Shown here: positions 13,179 to 14,287 of the stretch, piece after piece | Layout of the letters: every line of letters starts with the position of its first letter | How positions within the stretch are numbered: the stretch's first letter is position 1 | NCBI GenBank assembly: GCA_937915925.1 | Contig: CALGGM010000086.1 | Coordinates: 1 to 14,287, forward strand | Length of the DNA: 14,287 nucleotides | Direction of reading: 5' to 3' | DNA from: an uncultured Clostridia bacterium | GTDB taxonomy: Bacteria; Bacillota; Clostridia; Christensenellales; CAG-138 | Notes under the pieces: model-generated | What the model was told of the DNA's origin: nothing | The model's input: the letters and a program-made list of their open reading frames with translations, nothing else | Databases searched by the model: none | Position numbers and translations under genes: made by a program

Positions 13179-13203
13179 TGTCCTTATGAAAAGGAGAAAC
13201 AGG

Positions 13204-14287
13204 ATGAAAAAGATCGCTTTCAACGATAACTGGCAGCATAAGGGGCAGACGGTCACGTTGCCGCATGACGCCATGCTGCATGAAGCGCGCAGAGCGGACG
13301 CCGCCTGCGGCAGCGCCGGCGCGTTCTTTCCGGACGGCGCGTACGTGTACGAAAAGACGTTCCTGCGTCCCGACGCCGAACACGTCGTGTTCGAGTTCGA
13401 GGGCGTGTATAAGAACGCTAAAGTCTTCTTAAACGGCAAGGAAGCCGGCGGCACGGCGTACGGGTATCTGCCGTTCTTCGTAAACGCCGACGCCTATCTT
13501 GTCGACGGCGAAAACACGGTCCGCGTCGAGTGCGCCGTGAAGCACCCGGATTCGCGCTGGTACTCCGGCGCAGGCATCTACCGCCCCGTTTGGATGTGGA
13601 CGGGAAGTAAGGACAGCATCGAGCCCGAGAGCGTGCGCATCGGTACGGTGTCATACGATCCCGCAGTCATTCGCGTGCAGTCGCAGAAGCCGGTCAAGGT
13701 CACGGTCGCGGGCGTTACGGGCGAGGGCACGGACTTTACACTGACCGTTCCGAACGCAAAGCTTTGGAGCGACGAAACGCCGCATCTCTATACCGCAACG
13801 GTCACAAACGGCGCGGACGAAACGACGGTGCGCTTCGGCATCCGCAAGGTCGAGTGGTCGAATAAAGGTCTGTTTGTAAACGGCAAACAGACGCTTTTAA
13901 AGGGCGGCTGCGTACACCACGACAGCGGTATCTTGGGCGCCGCGACCTATGATGAGAGCGAATACCGCCGCGTGAAGCGATTGAAGGACGCGGGCTTCAA
14001 CGCGATCCGCTCCTCGCACAACCCCTGCTCCCGCGCGATGCTCGAAGCGTGCGATCGCTTAGGCGTGTACCTGATGGACGAGACGTGGGACATGTGGTTC
14101 CATCACAAGACGAAATACGACTACGCGACCGAGTGGCGCGAGCATTATCTTTCCGACATCGACGCGATCGTCTCGCGCGATTTCAATCACCCCTCCGTGA
14201 TCCTGTATTCGATCGGAAACGAGGTCTCGGAGCCCGCAAAGCCCGAGGGCGTCGAAAAGACGCGCGAGATGGTCGAGCATATCCATG
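13204..14287 (+). CDS. Glycoside hydrolase family 2 enzyme, 3' end outside window
   Basis: The first 361 codons of a GH2 exo-glycosidase (beta-galactosidase, beta-glucuronidase or beta-mannosidase type) are present, open to the edge. The sugar-binding jelly-roll domain covers about residues 1-130 (VFEFEGVYKNAKVFLNG; SRWYSGAGIYRPVW), an Ig-like domain reaches about 215, and then the TIM barrel begins with KGGCVHHDSGILGA (His238, His239), NAIRSSHNP and LMDETWDMW. Glu340 in ILYSIGNEVSE is the expected acid/base; the nucleophile glutamate lies beyond the window. There is no signal peptide, so it is cytoplasmic and acts on imported sugar, matching the upstream symporter. AAGGAG lies 9 nt before the ATG. 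Confidence 0.93.
   Translation, partial: MKKIAFNDNWQHKGQTVTLPHDAMLHEARRADAACGSAGAFFPDGAYVYEKTFLRPDAEHVVFEFEGVYKNAKVFLNGKEAGGTAYGYLPFFVNADAYLVDGENTVRVECAVKHPDSRWYSGAGIYRPVWMWTGSKDSIEPESVRIGTVSYDPAVIRVQSQKPVKVTVAGVTGEGTDFTLTVPNAKLWSDETPHLYTATVTNGADETTVRFGIRKVEWSNKGLFVNGKQTLLKGGCVHHDSGILGAATYDESEYRRVKRLKDAGFNAIRSSHNPCSRAMLEACDRLGVYLMDETWDMWFHHKTKYDYATEWREHYLSDIDAIVSRDFNHPSVILYSIGNEVSEPAKPEGVEKTREMVEHIH

Noticed and set aside
1..14287. CRISPR arrays, toxin-antitoxin pairs or a defence island
   Set aside because: No regularly spaced repeats and no nuclease, antitoxin or other defence genes were seen. The only mobile genes are the recombinase fragment and the tRNA scar.

Overview
The window looks like chromosomal DNA of a GC-rich gut-type Clostridia (Bacillota), perhaps Christensenellales or Oscillospirales. 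The signs are AGGAGG ribosome sites, promoters with clean 17-bp spacers, a lipoprotein with 37-residue YKDSAD repeats, a GPH-family transporter beside a GH2 glycosidase, and an intergenic repeat of a type I recall from such genomes. The lineage is inferred from style, not from a marker gene.

Layout. (1) 1-2260 is a mobile-element scar. It holds an AT-rich gene-free stretch with three hairpins, a large serine recombinase that has lost its catalytic N-terminus, an intact tRNA-Leu(CAA) on the minus strand with its terminator, and a 43-bp copy of the tRNA 5' half placed 180 bp away, next to what looks like the original tRNA promoter. (2) 2222-2848 is apt (adenine salvage) with its own promoter and terminator. 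(3) 3081-5746 holds two convergent cell-envelope proteins of unknown function: a lipoprotein with four 37-residue TPR-like repeats, and a zinc-ribbon/single-TM protein with a large outer domain. They share a bidirectional terminator. (4) 5872-10671 is a sulfur block: cysK behind a leader that encodes a Cys-rich 23-residue peptide followed by an intrinsic terminator; a divergent Rrf2/IscR-type regulator with three cysteines; and an overlapping operon of a cysteine desulfurase, a TtcA-like PP-loop tRNA thiolase and a TcdA-like E1 enzyme. (5) 10705-14287 is a carbohydrate block: a TetR-type regulator divergent from a GPH sugar:cation symporter and a GH2 glycosidase that runs off the window. The tetR-transporter gap holds several palindromes over the transporter promoter.

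How the genes fit together. CysK makes cysteine, the desulfurase takes sulfur from it, and the PP-loop and E1-like enzymes probably use sulfur or ATP chemistry on tRNA. The Rrf2 protein sits between the two units, and palindromes with CCTA/TAGG arms lie over both divergent promoters. In the last block, TetR probably controls uptake (symporter) and hydrolysis (GH2) of a glycoside. The most interesting unexplained element is the putative cysteine-sensing attenuator at 5942-6060. No CRISPR array, toxin-antitoxin pair or defence cluster is visible.
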